A stretch of DNA of 64,000 nucleotides from Flavobacterium sp. CF136 (GCF_000282055.1 NZ_AKJZ01000009.1:59318-123317); one strand, 5' to 3'. Positions 1 through 10,031 are shown, counted from the first letter of the stretch. Program-made: numbers and translations. Notes: generated by a model from the sequence alone, not told the origin.

Positions 1-2
1 AT

Positions 3-34
3 TTGGTTTATAGATGTTAATTTATATAGATTTG
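3..34 (+). promoter_or_regulatory. Bacteroidetes-type promoter of the barrel gene
   Basis: TTG at 3-5 and TAGATTTG at 27-34 match the -33 TTG and -7 TAnnTTTG pattern of Bacteroidetes, with 21 bases between them. This leaves a short A-rich leader of about 30 bases before the ATG at 72. The spacing is slightly longer than the usual 19-20, so this is a moderate call. Confidence 0.45.
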
Positions 35-71
35 TCCTACTAAATAATCAAATTAATTTATCAAAAAAAAA

Positions 72-656
72 ATGAAAAAAATTGTTTTATCAATGGTTGC
101 TATTTTAGCATTTGGATTTGCTAATGCACAAGAGTCTACAGGAAAAGGTTTCAGTAAAGGAAGTATTTTTGTTTCTGGAGCTATTGGAATTAATTCAGAA
201 AAAACAGGAGATAATAAATCTTCAGGATTTGAAATTGAGCCTAAAGTTGGTTTTTTTGTTACAGATAATATCGCAATTGGCGGTAAGTTAGGATACAGAT
301 CTGACAAAGCAGAGAATGCTGTTACAGATACTGAGGATGAAGCAAGATTAACAGTTGGTGCTTTTGGTAGATATTATTTTACTCCTTCTTCTGATTTCTC
401 TTTATTTGGTGAACTTGGTGTTGATTACAGTTCAGTTGATAACAAATTAGCTGATGTTAAAGAAAATGAAATTGGTGCAAATTTAGGATTAGGTTTGAGC
501 TACTTCGTGTCAAGTAACTTTGCTTTAGAGGCTACTTGGGCTGGATTAGGCTATACTTCTAATGATAATGGAGGTGACGGAGCAGACAAAACTAATACTT
601 TTGGTTTAGGTGCTGATTTGAGATCAATCAACTTTGGTCTTCTTTACAAATTCTAA
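72..656 (+). CDS. Outer membrane beta-barrel protein (porin-like)
   Basis: This 194-residue protein has an N-terminal signal peptide ending near ANAQ (about residue 20). Alternating hydrophobic strands follow, and it ends in LLYKF, a terminal aromatic residue typical of outer-membrane barrels. It resembles the small OprW/OmpX-like 8-strand barrels that are abundant in Flavobacterium. It probably sits in the outer membrane; its ligand or role cannot be told from sequence. It has its own promoter and is followed by a strong terminator, so it is monocistronic. The exact barrel family is inferred. Confidence 0.8.
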   Translation: MKKIVLSMVAILAFGFANAQESTGKGFSKGSIFVSGAIGINSEKTGDNKSSGFEIEPKVGFFVTDNIAIGGKLGYRSDKAENAVTDTEDEARLTVGAFGRYYFTPSSDFSLFGELGVDYSSVDNKLADVKENEIGANLGLGLSYFVSSNFALEATWAGLGYTSNDNGGDGADKTNTFGLGADLRSINFGLLYKF

Positions 657-680
657 TTTGTAATTAAAATTAATATTAAA

Positions 681-707
681 ACCTTCCTGATCAGGAAGGT
701 TTTTTTA
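681..707 (+). terminator. Rho-independent terminator
   Basis: A perfect 20-base palindrome (ACCTTCCTGA/TCAGGAAGGT) is followed by seven Ts, directly downstream of the barrel gene. Confidence 0.9.
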
Positions 708-732
708 TGCTTTAAAGTGTTTACTTTGTAAT

Positions 733-1629
733 ATGAAATGGAGTAACTATATAAAAGACTATCAATCGTATTTGCGAATCGAACGTGGTTTGTCTAAAAA
801 TACAATCGAAAACTATGGTTTTGATATTGAAAGATTGTGTCATTTTTTAGAAAATAATCAAATTGAAGTTTCACCATTGAAGATTACAGAAGAAACGGTT
901 CAGCAGTTTATATATTCCGTTTCAAAGGAAGTGAATCCAAGATCTCAGGCACGGATAATTTCTGGACTAAAAAGCTTTTTTAACTATTTGGTTTTTGAGG
1001 ATTATCGTGTTGATAACCCTTTAGAATTAATTGAAAGTCCTAAAACCGGACGTAAATTACCAGATACATTGTCTGTTGAGGAAATTGATAATTTGATTAA
1101 TGCAATAGATTTAAGTTCGAATGAAGGTGAAAGAAACCGGGCGATGCTGGAAACTTTGTATGGCTGCGGGCTTCGAGTATCCGAATTAGTGTCTTTAAAA
1201 ATTTCGGATTTGTTTTTTGACGAAGGTTTTATAAAAATTACCGGAAAAGGTAATAAAGAACGTTTTGTTCCTATTGGTGCTTTTACTCAAAAATACATTG
1301 ATATTTATCAAAAGGATGTCAGGATTCATTTAAAAATAAAAAAAGGTAATGAGGATACTTTGTTTTTGAATCGAAGAGGAAATCAACTTACACGTGCCAT
1401 GATTTTTACAATTATAAAAGATCTGGCAGTAAAAATTAATTTAAATAAAAGTATAAGCCCTCATACTTTTAGACATTCCTTTGCAACACATTTACTTGAA
1501 AATGGTGCCGATTTGCGTTCAATTCAATTGATGCTTGGACATGAATCAATAACCACTACAGAAATTTATGTGCATTTGGACAGAAGTTTCTTAAAAGGAA
1601 TCATGCATACTTTTCATCCAAGAAGATAA
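733..1629 (+). CDS. xerD: Tyrosine recombinase XerD
   Basis: This 298-residue site-specific tyrosine recombinase has the usual XerC/XerD length. An N-terminal SAM-like DNA-binding domain (about 1-90) precedes the catalytic domain. The catalytic residues are all visible: R148 in GLRVSEL, K172 in GKGNKER, H244 and R247 in HTFRHSF, H270 in LGHES, and the nucleophile Y279 in EIYVH. XerD resolves chromosome dimers at dif with the aid of FtsK. It stands alone with no integrase-type neighbours, so it is a housekeeping recombinase rather than part of a mobile element. XerC versus XerD is judged by overall resemblance. Confidence 0.9.
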   Translation: MKWSNYIKDYQSYLRIERGLSKNTIENYGFDIERLCHFLENNQIEVSPLKITEETVQQFIYSVSKEVNPRSQARIISGLKSFFNYLVFEDYRVDNPLELIESPKTGRKLPDTLSVEEIDNLINAIDLSSNEGERNRAMLETLYGCGLRVSELVSLKISDLFFDEGFIKITGKGNKERFVPIGAFTQKYIDIYQKDVRIHLKIKKGNEDTLFLNRRGNQLTRAMIFTIIKDLAVKINLNKSISPHTFRHSFATHLLENGADLRSIQLMLGHESITTTEIYVHLDRSFLKGIMHTFHPRR

Positions 1630-1722
1630 TTTTTTCGAAATTTATATATTTAACATTTACTTTCCCGAAAAAGCAATATATTGTTATTCAGAATGATTCC
1701 CCAATCTTAGACAAATAAGCAT

Positions 1723-3246
1723 ATGGTTTTCGATTTGTATGAGAATGAAAATTCTCAGAACGTAAATGACTTTTATAAGAAATTGTTTGCTGAAATTCCT
1801 GATTTGATTTTTCAGTTTATTATCGATTCAGAAAATAATTATTCATTTCCATTGGTTAGTAAATCAGTGGAAGAAATCTTTGAATTGACTGCTAATGACT
1901 TTTCAAATGATACTAAAATAATTATTTATGAAAGGGTTTATCCGCAGGACCGGGATTTGTTTTTTCAAACTTTAGTAAAAGCAAAAAGAGGTATTTTGCC
2001 ATGGGAAATAGAGTTTAGGGGAGTATTGCCAAAAAAAGGATTGCGATGGTTTAAAATTTCGTCTAAATCCGAAGCTTCACCTGATGGTCGCATAAGCTTT
2101 TTTGGGCGTGTTTCCGATATTACGGATTTGAAAGACAAAGAGCTGAAATTACGCATCTCGGAAGAAAGGTTTCAGTTTGCTTTAGAAGCCTCAACTACAG
2201 GTATTTGGGATTGGAATATGGTAACAAACAGTGTTTTTTATTCCTCATTATCATTAAAAATTTTAGAATTAGAATCAACGGATATTTTTGATGATCCGGA
2301 ACGTTGGGATAAAATTGTTCATCCGGATGATCTGTCTAAATATTACTCGGATATACAGGAACATTTTGATAATAAGATTCCATTTTATGAAAATTATCAT
2401 CGTGTGATGACTTCCAGTGGTAAATACAAATGGATATTGGATAGGGGAAAAGTAATTGAACGTGATGAAAATGGTAAACCTTTGCGCGTTATAGGAACAC
2501 ATACGGATGTATCTGCACAAAAGGAAAAAGAGTTAGAGCTTATAAAAACAATGAAGCTGTATAGTGATCAAAATAGCCGGTTACTAAACTTTTCCTATAT
2601 CGTTTCGCATAATTTAAATACGCAGGCAGGTAATATTAAGTCTATCCTGGATTTTATTGATATTGATGAAAAAAAAGAAACGATCAAAGAGATGTTAATG
2701 CATCTTCGAACTGTTTCCAATGATTTGAATGATACGATTTTAAATTTAAATCAAATTATTCAGATTCAAAATGATGTAGATATAGTTGTCAGGCCATTAA
2801 AATTGTCAGATTACATTAATAAGACGATTTCAATAATTAAGGATTTTAATTCTGAAACCAAAGTAAAAATTATAAACAATGTGCCGGAGTATTTACTTAT
2901 AAATTTTAATCCTGCTTATCTGGAAAGCGTTTTGCAGAATTTTGTAACAAATGCAATTAAATATGCACATCCTGACAGGGATCCGGTAATTATTTTTGAT
3001 TATTTTCTTGATCCGGAAGGTAATAAGGTGTTAAAAATCAAAGATAATGGTCAGGGAATCGATTTAAAGGTTTATGGAGATTTATTATTCGGGATGTATA
3101 AAACGTTTCATAAACATAAAGATGCCCGCGGGATTGGTTTGCATATCACTAAAAACCAAATAGAGGCTATGAAAGGGAAGGTTTTTGTAGAAAGTGAAGT
3201 TGGAGTTGGTACAACTTTCAAAATTGTTTTTAACGATGAATTGTAA
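1723..3246 (+). CDS. PAS-domain sensor histidine kinase
   Basis: This 507-residue soluble kinase has no signal peptide or clear membrane segment. Two PAS/PAC sensory domains (about 10-140 and 145-270) precede a dimerization region with the phospho-acceptor H-box SHNLNTQAGN (His near residue 295). The C-terminal HATPase domain shows the N-box NAIKYA, G1 box DNGQGID and G2 box GIGLHI. It would autophosphorylate in response to an unknown intracellular cue. No response regulator lies beside it, so it is an orphan kinase. The SHNLN form of the H-box is common in Bacteroidetes PAS kinases. Confidence 0.88.
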   Translation: MVFDLYENENSQNVNDFYKKLFAEIPDLIFQFIIDSENNYSFPLVSKSVEEIFELTANDFSNDTKIIIYERVYPQDRDLFFQTLVKAKRGILPWEIEFRGVLPKKGLRWFKISSKSEASPDGRISFFGRVSDITDLKDKELKLRISEERFQFALEASTTGIWDWNMVTNSVFYSSLSLKILELESTDIFDDPERWDKIVHPDDLSKYYSDIQEHFDNKIPFYENYHRVMTSSGKYKWILDRGKVIERDENGKPLRVIGTHTDVSAQKEKELELIKTMKLYSDQNSRLLNFSYIVSHNLNTQAGNIKSILDFIDIDEKKETIKEMLMHLRTVSNDLNDTILNLNQIIQIQNDVDIVVRPLKLSDYINKTISIIKDFNSETKVKIINNVPEYLLINFNPAYLESVLQNFVTNAIKYAHPDRDPVIIFDYFLDPEGNKVLKIKDNGQGIDLKVYGDLLFGMYKTFHKHKDARGIGLHITKNQIEAMKGKVFVESEVGVGTTFKIVFNDEL

Positions 3247-3265
3247 GTTTGGATAAATCAGAAAT

Positions 3266-3299
3266 AAAAAAAAACTTCTCATCTCTGAGAAGTTTTTTT
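3266..3299. terminator. Bidirectional terminator
   Basis: An AACTTCTC/GAGAAGTT hairpin is flanked by A-runs on one side and T-runs on the other. It lies between the convergent kinase and RNase Y genes and can serve both. Confidence 0.85.
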
Positions 3300-3318
3300 A
3301 TGAAATATTTTTGTGAAT

Positions 3319-4881
3319 TTATTTAGCAATATTAACTGCTCTGGTTTCCCTGATAACAGTAACTTTTACCTGACCCGGATAAGTCATTTCAGTTTGAATT
3401 TTTTGTGAAATCTCGAAAGATAAATTTGCTGCATTATCATCAGATACTTTTTCGCTTTCCACAATAACACGAAGTTCTCTACCTGCCTGAATTGCGTAAG
3501 CATTTTTAACTCCGCTGAATCCGTAAGCAACTTCTTCAAGATCTTTCAAACGTTGGATATAGGAATCTAATACCTGACGTCTTGCTCCTGGTCTTGCACC
3601 TGAAATAGCATCACACACCTGAATAATTGGTGATAATAATGATTTCATTTCGATTTCGTCGTGGTGAGCTCCAATTGCGTTGCAAACTTCTTCTTTTTCG
3701 CCATATTTTTCAGCCCATTGCATACCTAATAAAGCGTGAGGTAAATCACTTTCAGTATCCGGAACTTTACCAATATCGTGAAGTAAACCTGCTCTTTTGG
3801 CTAATTTTACATTTAAGCCCAGTTCAGCTGCCATGATACCACAAAGTTTAGAAACTTCTCTGGAGTGTTGCAGTAGGTTTTGTCCATAAGAAGAACGGTA
3901 TTTCATACGGCCTACGACTTTTATTAATTCAGGGTGTAAACCGTGAATTCCTAAGTCAATAACGGTACGTTTACCAACTTCAATAATTTCGTCATCAATT
4001 TGTTTAGCAGTTTTAGCAACAACCTCTTCAATTCTTGCCGGGTGAATACGTCCGTCAGTAACTAATTTGTGTAATGACAAACGTGCAATTTCTCTACGAA
4101 CCGGATCAAAACAAGAAAGTATAATAGCTTCCGGTGTATCATCAACAATAATTTCTACTCCGGTTGCAGCTTCAAGCGCCCTAATGTTTCGGCCTTCACG
4201 ACCAATAATTCGACCTTTTACATCATCTGATTCAATGTTGAAAACTGAAACGCAATTTTCTACTGCTTCTTCTGTTCCTACTCTCTGAATAGTGTTGATG
4301 ATGATTTTCTTTGCTTCTTGCTGTGCAGTAAGTTTTGCCTCCTCAATAGTTTCCTGAATATGAGACATTGCTTTACTCTTTGCTTCAGCTTTTAAACCTT
4401 CAACTAATTGTTCTTTCGCTTCCTCGGCAGAAAGTCCTGAGATTACTTCAAGTTGCTGTAATTGGCTTTTGTGTAACTTGTCAACCTCAGATTGTTTTTT
4501 GTCTAAAATTTCAATTTTGCTGTTGTATTCTTGTGTTTTAGCCTCAAAATCATCATTTACTTTTTTAGCTTTTGATAATTCATTTGAAATTTGTGATTCT
4601 TTGTCGCGAACTCTTTTTTCTACTTCTGCTACTTTTTTATCACGGGCTAAAATTACTTGTTCGTGTTCTGATTTTAATTCGATAAAACGCTCTTTTGCCT
4701 GAAGGATTTTATCTTTTTTAATGTTTTCTGCTTCTAAATTAGCATCTTTTAAAATTGAGGCTGCTTCTTTTTTCGCATTTTTGATTAGATTAGAAATATT
4801 GCTTTTTTCGATAATTTTAGCTATCACAAAACCTGTTGTAATACCTATAATACCTGAAATAATGATCGTTATTATGTCCAT
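3319..4881 (-). CDS. rny: Ribonuclease Y
   Basis: This 520-residue membrane-anchored endoribonuclease initiates mRNA decay. In order it shows one N-terminal membrane helix (about 3-22), a long coiled coil (25-200), a KH RNA-binding domain with [12 protein letters not shown] (about 222-285), and an HD phosphohydrolase domain with LLHDIGK near residue 365. Length and domain order are those of the RNase Y/YmdA family. It is the last gene of the minus-strand series ZapB-like, zapA, 6S RNA, rny. A 6S RNA with its own terminator lies just before the start codon, so rny may depend on read-through or a separate promoter. Confidence 0.95.
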   Translation of the reverse strand: MDIITIIISGIIGITTGFVIAKIIEKSNISNLIKNAKKEAASILKDANLEAENIKKDKILQAKERFIELKSEHEQVILARDKKVAEVEKRVRDKESQISNELSKAKKVNDDFEAKTQEYNSKIEILDKKQSEVDKLHKSQLQQLEVISGLSAEEAKEQLVEGLKAEAKSKAMSHIQETIEEAKLTAQQEAKKIIINTIQRVGTEEAVENCVSVFNIESDDVKGRIIGREGRNIRALEAATGVEIIVDDTPEAIILSCFDPVRREIARLSLHKLVTDGRIHPARIEEVVAKTAKQIDDEIIEVGKRTVIDLGIHGLHPELIKVVGRMKYRSSYGQNLLQHSREVSKLCGIMAAELGLNVKLAKRAGLLHDIGKVPDTESDLPHALLGMQWAEKYGEKEEVCNAIGAHHDEIEMKSLLSPIIQVCDAISGARPGARRQVLDSYIQRLKDLEEVAYGFSGVKNAYAIQAGRELRVIVESEKVSDDNAANLSFEISQKIQTEMTYPGQVKVTVIRETRAVNIAK

Positions 4882-4901
4882 GTTTGTTAAAATTTATATA
4901 T

Positions 4902-5064
4902 AAAAAAAGCCTACATTAATTGCTTGAATAAACTCGTAAAGACAAGTTTTGAGCTAACTCACTGTTCAAGTTTCCTCGCAAAAAGCGTGGCATGCTTTAG
5001 TAGTGATGATTTGCTCATTCTAAATTGTTAGTGTTGAGTTTACCAAATGTGAACTAATGTAGGC
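4902..5064 (-). ncRNA. ssrS: 6S RNA (6S-Flavo-like) with terminator
   Basis: The stretch 4909-5064 begins and ends with a perfect 10-bp closing stem: GCCTACATTA at 4909-4918 pairs with TAATGTAGGC at 5055-5064. On the minus strand the closing stem is followed at once by seven Ts (4902-4908), an intrinsic terminator that fixes the strand. Length (about 156 nt), the closed rod-like outline and the position beside zapA all fit 6S RNA, which also neighbours zapA in proteobacteria. 6S RNA binds RNA polymerase holoenzyme and represses transcription in stationary phase. The identification is by context and shape, without a covariance search. Confidence 0.8.
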
Positions 5065-5090
5065 AGTATCTTAGTTTCTGTAAAGAACGT

Positions 5091-5384
5091 TTAATTTTCG
5101 AGATATTGATCTAATAGCGAATTTAATCTTTTAATTCTTTCGATGGTTTCTTCGCCATCAATAGCGTTATCAATTTGTTTTTGTTCTACTTGTGAAGCAA
5201 ATTGAAGGGCACACATGGCCAGTACATCTTGCTTGTCGCGAACGGCATAATTTTCTTCGAATTGCTTAATCATAGCATCAATTTTTTTAGAAGCACTTCT
5301 AAGGCCTTCTTCCTGAGCAGGTTCTACCGTTAACGGATAAACCCGATCTGCAACTGATATTTTAATTTTAAGCTTTCCGTCCAT
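5091..5384 (-). CDS. zapA: Cell division protein ZapA
   Basis: This 97-residue cytoplasmic protein matches ZapA in length and layout. An N-terminal beta-strand region (KLKIKISVADRVYPLTV) leads into EEGLRSASKKID, followed by a C-terminal coiled coil. ZapA binds FtsZ and stabilizes the Z ring. It lies 6 bases downstream of a small coiled-coil gene and upstream of the 6S RNA. It shares the promoter at 5710-5739. Confidence 0.9.
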   Translation of the reverse strand: MDGKLKIKISVADRVYPLTVEPAQEEGLRSASKKIDAMIKQFEENYAVRDKQDVLAMCALQFASQVEQKQIDNAIDGEETIERIKRLNSLLDQYLEN

Positions 5385-5390
5385 GTTTTT

Positions 5391-5681
5391 CTAATCTGAT
5401 AATTGTGCTATACAGTAATCAATTTCGCGAATTAATGAATTTATTTTAAGCTTTGTCTCTCTCTTGTTATTGTCGCTGCCGAGCAACGAATTGGCTATCT
5501 TAAGTGTTTCATATTGCTTCTTCAAAGCTTCCATTTCTTCAGATTGTTTCTGGATAATTTGCGCAGCTTTGGCTAGTTGTAATCGTAATTCCTGATTGTT
5601 TTTTTCTAATGCTTTTGATTTCTCAAAAAGCTTTTCGACTTTATATTCAAGAGTATCAATTATTTCGGCAATTACACTCAT
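5391..5681 (-). CDS. Small coiled-coil protein (ZapB-like), ZapA partner
   Basis: This 96-residue protein is almost entirely coiled coil (about 10-75), with heptads of leucine, isoleucine and alanine. It has no signal peptide or membrane helix. It is the first gene of an operon with zapA (6-base gap), so a role with ZapA in Z-ring organization is inferred, as for ZapB in E. coli. Sequence similarity to ZapB proper cannot be claimed from coiled-coil content alone. Confidence 0.7.
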   Translation of the reverse strand: MSVIAEIIDTLEYKVEKLFEKSKALEKNNQELRLQLAKAAQIIQKQSEEMEALKKQYETLKIANSLLGSDNNKRETKLKINSLIREIDYCIAQLSD

Positions 5682-5709
5682 TATAAATCCTATTCATTAC
5701 TTAATCCTA

Positions 5710-5739
5710 CAAAGTTAGTATTCCTTTTTATTAATGCAA
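5710..5739 (-). promoter_or_regulatory. Promoter of the zap operon
   Basis: On the minus strand TTG (5739-5737) is followed after exactly 19 bases by TAACTTTG (5717-5710), a full match to the Bacteroidetes -33/-7 consensus. It lies about 30 bases before the ATG at 5681. Confidence 0.75.
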
Positions 5740-5850
5740 TTTTTTATCGCTTTTTTTGCATTAAAAATAGACAAATACATGAAATTCAATTAATTGTATT
5801 TTTGTCAGTTTGTCTTCGGTTTTCGTTCCTTATTTTTTATCTTAGCAAAA

Positions 5851-7557
5851 ATGTTACCTATGAGATTTTCCCTGATTTTTTTACTATTTTGTAATTTTCT
5901 TCATTCGCAAACCCAATATCCAAATGATTATTTTCGCTCACCATTGGATATTCCGATGCAGCTTTCTGGTAATTTTGGGGAGTTGAGACCAAATCATTTT
6001 CATGCAGGTTTCGATTTAAAGACGAATCAAAAAGAAGGATTAAATGTGTATGCTGCTGCAGATGGTTATGTTTCAAGAATAAAAATTTCCACTTTTGGTA
6101 ATGGTAAATGTATTTATATTACGCATCCAAACGGATACACTACAGTATATGGACATTTACAGACTGCTGTTGGATCAATTCAGGAATATATCCAGAAAAC
6201 ACATTATAAAGAAAAATCTTTTGAAATTGAAATATACCTGAAACCTGATGAATTACCCGTTACAAAAGGACAATTAATTGCACTTTCCGGTAATACTGGC
6301 TCTTCAGAGGGGCCACATTTGCATTTTGAATTTAGGGATTCTAAAACGGAATTTGTGATAAATCCATTGTTTTTTGGATTTGATAAAGATATAAAAGATA
6401 CAAAAAAGCCAATAATTTCAAGTTTGTATGTTTATCCGCTTGATGAAAATACAATTGTAAATCAATCTAAACAGCCTTTATTATTAAATCTTTCACTTCA
6501 GAAAGACGGAACATATCTGGCCAGTAAAATAAAAGCGAACGGAAAAATTGGCTTTGGAATTAATACTGTTGATTTTGATGATATTTCGTTTAATAAAAAT
6601 GGCGTTTTCAATGTTTCTACATTTTTAAACGGAAATCAAAATTATAACTATCAATTTAACACCTATTCTTTTGATGAAATGCGTTTTGTTAATGCTTTTA
6701 TAGATTATTCCAGATATAAAAAAACCGGGCAGCGTGTGCAAAAGTTATTTATGAAAACGCCCTACGCGCTGAGTATTGTTAAAACGGATTCGTTGCATGG
6801 AATAATTCCTGTTGAACCAAATTTAACTTCAACCTATCGTATTGAAGTTTCGGATTATTATGGGAATTTAAATTCGGTTACAGTTCCAATCGAGTATGAC
6901 TCAGAAACACCAATTGTAAAAGAAGAGCCTGTTACTTCAAAATATCTGATTCGTTATGATAAAGATTCAAATTTTGAAAAAGATAATATGTCCGTTTTTT
7001 TTCCGGCCGGAACCTTTTACGAAAATTTTAATTTAAATTTTGATGTAAAAAATAACCGGATTTATATTCACGAAGATACAGTTCCGGTACATTCAAATTT
7101 TACAATTACGATTAAAGACAGTACATATTCAGAAGCACTGCGGGATAAACTTTTTATTGGGAAAATAAGTGGTAACAATAAAAGTTATAATGCAACGACA
7201 AGAAAAAATGATGTTTTTACAGCCAAATCAAAAATATTAGGGCAATTCGGTTTAGTTTTAGATACGATTGCCCCAACAATTAAAATTGCTAAACCAATTC
7301 AGGACAAATGGATCAGTGATTTAAAAACGATTCAATTTACTATTAGTGATAATCTCTCCGGGATAAAGTCCTATAATGGTTATTTAAACGGAAATTGGAT
7401 TTTGTTTGAATATGATAATAAAACTAAAAAAATCACACATACATTCGAGGATGGAATAGTTGCAGAAGGTGCGAATGATTTAAAAATCGAAGTAGTTGAT
7501 AATGTAGGGAATTCTGCTATCTTTGAAACTCATTTTTTTAGGAGTCAACAAAAATAA
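5851..7557 (+). CDS. M23-family metallopeptidase
   Basis: This secreted zinc peptidase of the LytM/M23 fold acts on peptidoglycan cross-links. The open frame extends upstream to a TTG at 5794, but the ATG at 5851 or 5860 gives a proper signal peptide (MRFSLIFLLFCNFLHSQ). The M23 domain lies near the N-terminus and shows the zinc ligands HFHAGFDLK (HxxxD) and PHLHFEF (HxH). The remaining ~370 residues are beta-rich, Ig-like regions of unknown role. The stop is 11 bases before the next gene, a TonB-dependent receptor, so the two are probably cotranscribed. Confidence 0.85.
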   Translation: MLPMRFSLIFLLFCNFLHSQTQYPNDYFRSPLDIPMQLSGNFGELRPNHFHAGFDLKTNQKEGLNVYAAADGYVSRIKISTFGNGKCIYITHPNGYTTVYGHLQTAVGSIQEYIQKTHYKEKSFEIEIYLKPDELPVTKGQLIALSGNTGSSEGPHLHFEFRDSKTEFVINPLFFGFDKDIKDTKKPIISSLYVYPLDENTIVNQSKQPLLLNLSLQKDGTYLASKIKANGKIGFGINTVDFDDISFNKNGVFNVSTFLNGNQNYNYQFNTYSFDEMRFVNAFIDYSRYKKTGQRVQKLFMKTPYALSIVKTDSLHGIIPVEPNLTSTYRIEVSDYYGNLNSVTVPIEYDSETPIVKEEPVTSKYLIRYDKDSNFEKDNMSVFFPAGTFYENFNLNFDVKNNRIYIHEDTVPVHSNFTITIKDSTYSEALRDKLFIGKISGNNKSYNATTRKNDVFTAKSKILGQFGLVLDTIAPTIKIAKPIQDKWISDLKTIQFTISDNLSGIKSYNGYLNGNWILFEYDNKTKKITHTFEDGIVAEGANDLKIEVVDNVGNSAIFETHFFRSQQK

Positions 7558-7568
7558 AATTAGAACGT

Positions 7569-10031
7569 TTGAATAATAGTAAGATAATAATTGTTTTCCT
7601 TTTTTTATGCATTGGTTTTGCTTCATCGGCTCAAAACGCTCATGTTAAAGGTGTTATTTTAGATAATGAGAATCATCCGGTAGCAGATGTAAATATATCT
7701 GTAGGTAATAATGTCTCACAGTCGGATACGAAAGGGTTTTTTGAAATTGAAGTGCCGTCCAACAGAAAGTCAATTTTGATTTTTACGCACATTTCTTTAA
7801 AAATGATAACGCTGGCAGTGAATTTAAAACCTAATGAACTGTTGGTTTTTAATCCCGTTATGAGTAATTCGGAAGAACAGATGGGAGAGGTTTTTGTAAC
7901 TTCAAAAAACAAGAAACGTGTTCAGGGTATTACTGTTATTGATCAGTCTACAATCAAAAAAATCCCGGGAGCAAATGCAGGAATCGAAAATATTTTAAAA
8001 ACATTACCGGGTGTAAATTCAAACAATGAATTGAGTACACAATATGCAGTTCGCGGCGGTAATTATGACGAAAATTTGGTTTATGTAAATGAAATTGAAG
8101 TCTATCGTCCGTTTTTAATTCGTTCAGGCCAACAGGAAGGATTGAGTTTTACCAATACGGATTTAGTACAGAATGTTGATTTTTCAGCAGGAGGATTTCA
8201 GGCAAAATATGGTGATAAACTTTCTTCTGTCCTGGATATTACCTATAGAAAGCCAACACGATTTGGCGCCGCTGTTGAAGCTAGTTTTCTAGGAGCAAGT
8301 TTTGCTGTTGATGCAGTGTCCAAAAATAAAAAATGGTCGGCGATAACTGGCGTCCGGTACCGTAATAATAGTCTGCTGGTTAATAGCCAGGATACACAAA
8401 CTAACTATACGCCAACATTTGTGGATATTCAGACCAATATTAACTATGATGTTTCTCAAAAATGGCAAGTGAGTTTTTTAGGAAACATTTCTCAGAATAA
8501 ATATTTATACAGGCCTTTGACCCGGGAAACAAAATTTGGGACAATAGATCAGCCAATGTCATTAGCGGTTTTCTACGAGGGGCAGGAAAAGGATCAATAC
8601 GATACGTATTTTGGTGCGATAAAAACAACTTATAAAGCTTCATCAACTTTTACTTTAAAATTTATTGGTTCATTATTTCATACTACTGAAGAAGAACATT
8701 TTGATATTTTGGCGCAATATCGATTAGGGAATGTTAATTCTGATGGAACAACTAATCCTGATGATGTTGATTTTACAAGGGGAATTGGTGCACAGCTCAA
8801 TCATGCCCGAAATGATTTGGATGCTTTAATTGCAAATGCTGAAATTAAAGGATTTAAAGAATGGAATAATAGTCAGCTAGAATTTGGTTTGAAATATACC
8901 AGAGAATCCATAAGGGATAGAGTTATAGAGTGGGAAGTAATCGACTCGGCTGGATTTTCAATAAATCCGCCCATTTTGGATTTACCAAAAAATAATCAGC
9001 CTGATGCTCCATATACAGGACCGCTTTTACCTTATCAAAATATTCGTGCAACCAATTTTAATGATATAAACAGATTCTCAGGTTATGCGCAATGGAATCA
9101 GAAAACAGAGATTGGTTCAAGTCAGGTATGGTATAATTTGGGTGCTCGTTTTCAGAGTTGGAGTGTTTACGGGGCTTCTGTTGATGGAAAAAATCAAGTT
9201 GTTTTTAGTCCAAGAGCTCAGTTTGCCATAAAACCGGACTGGGATATGGATATGATTTTTAGACTTTCCGGCGGATTGTATCATCAGCCGCCTTTTTACA
9301 GGGAGCTTCGTGATTTAAATGGGGTTGTGGATCCGAATGTTAAAGCGCAGCAGTCAGTTCATATAGTCCTGAGTAATGATTATAATTTTAAAATGTGGGA
9401 TCGTCCTTTTAAATGGGTTACCGAGGTTTATTATAAATCCCTTTCCGATGTAAACACTTACTCAATAGATAATGTTCGTATTCGTTATGTTGCTGATAAT
9501 AATGCAAAAGCATTTGCACAAGGTTTAGATTTTAGATTGAATGGAGAGTTTGTTCCCGGAACGGAATCCTGGATTAGTTTTGGTTATTTGAAAACCGAAG
9601 AGAATTACGAAAACAAAGGCTATATCGCAAGACCAACAGACCAACGTTTGAAATTTGCTATGTTGTTTCAGGATTATATGCCAAATATACCGAGCGTTAA
9701 ATTATACCTGAATTTAGTTTATAATACTGGCTTACCAGGTGGCTCACCTTCTTATTCAGATTCTTATTTATATCAGAACAGATTGAATGATTACAGAAGG
9801 GCAGATGTGGGTTTTGCTAAAGTTTTTATTGATCATAATAATGCAGCAAAAGCTAATTGGCTGAAAAAATTTAAAGAATTATCATTGGGTGTAGAGATTT
9901 TTAATCTTTTTAATAATCAAAATGCAATAACAAATACCTGGGTTCGGGATGCTTATTCTAAAAGTCAGTATGCAATTCCTAATTATATGACTTCGAGAGT
10001 TTTTAATATAAAACTGAATGCGAGGTTATAG
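7569..10031 (+). CDS. TonB-dependent receptor
   Basis: This 820-residue outer-membrane receptor has a signal peptide (to about residue 21), an N-terminal carboxypeptidase-D-like beta-sandwich (VKGVILDNENHPVADVNI, about 26-105), a plug domain (about 115-230, with LPGVNSNNELSTQYAVRGG) and a long beta-barrel. The start codon is TTG; no in-frame ATG exists upstream of the signal peptide, so TTG is supported. The substrate is unknown. No SusD partner is present, so it is not a typical SusC-type glycan importer. It likely forms an operon with the preceding M23 peptidase. Confidence 0.88.
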   Translation: MNNSKIIIVFLFLCIGFASSAQNAHVKGVILDNENHPVADVNISVGNNVSQSDTKGFFEIEVPSNRKSILIFTHISLKMITLAVNLKPNELLVFNPVMSNSEEQMGEVFVTSKNKKRVQGITVIDQSTIKKIPGANAGIENILKTLPGVNSNNELSTQYAVRGGNYDENLVYVNEIEVYRPFLIRSGQQEGLSFTNTDLVQNVDFSAGGFQAKYGDKLSSVLDITYRKPTRFGAAVEASFLGASFAVDAVSKNKKWSAITGVRYRNNSLLVNSQDTQTNYTPTFVDIQTNINYDVSQKWQVSFLGNISQNKYLYRPLTRETKFGTIDQPMSLAVFYEGQEKDQYDTYFGAIKTTYKASSTFTLKFIGSLFHTTEEEHFDILAQYRLGNVNSDGTTNPDDVDFTRGIGAQLNHARNDLDALIANAEIKGFKEWNNSQLEFGLKYTRESIRDRVIEWEVIDSAGFSINPPILDLPKNNQPDAPYTGPLLPYQNIRATNFNDINRFSGYAQWNQKTEIGSSQVWYNLGARFQSWSVYGASVDGKNQVVFSPRAQFAIKPDWDMDMIFRLSGGLYHQPPFYRELRDLNGVVDPNVKAQQSVHIVLSNDYNFKMWDRPFKWVTEVYYKSLSDVNTYSIDNVRIRYVADNNAKAFAQGLDFRLNGEFVPGTESWISFGYLKTEENYENKGYIARPTDQRLKFAMLFQDYMPNIPSVKLYLNLVYNTGLPGGSPSYSDSYLYQNRLNDYRRADVGFAKVFIDHNNAAKANWLKKFKELSLGVEIFNLFNNQNAITNTWVRDAYSKSQYAIPNYMTSRVFNIKLNARL

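Noticed and set aside
733..1629. Integrase of a mobile element
   Set aside because: Length and motifs are those of XerD, and no att sites, tRNA or phage genes flank it.
3627..4903. Plus-strand open frames of 60-77 codons opposite RNase Y
   Set aside because: They are antisense shadows of a clear conserved gene and show no family features or start signals.
5794..5850. TTG start of the M23 peptidase at 5794
   Set aside because: It would place 19 or more extra residues before a proper signal peptide; the ATG at 5851 or 5860 fits better.
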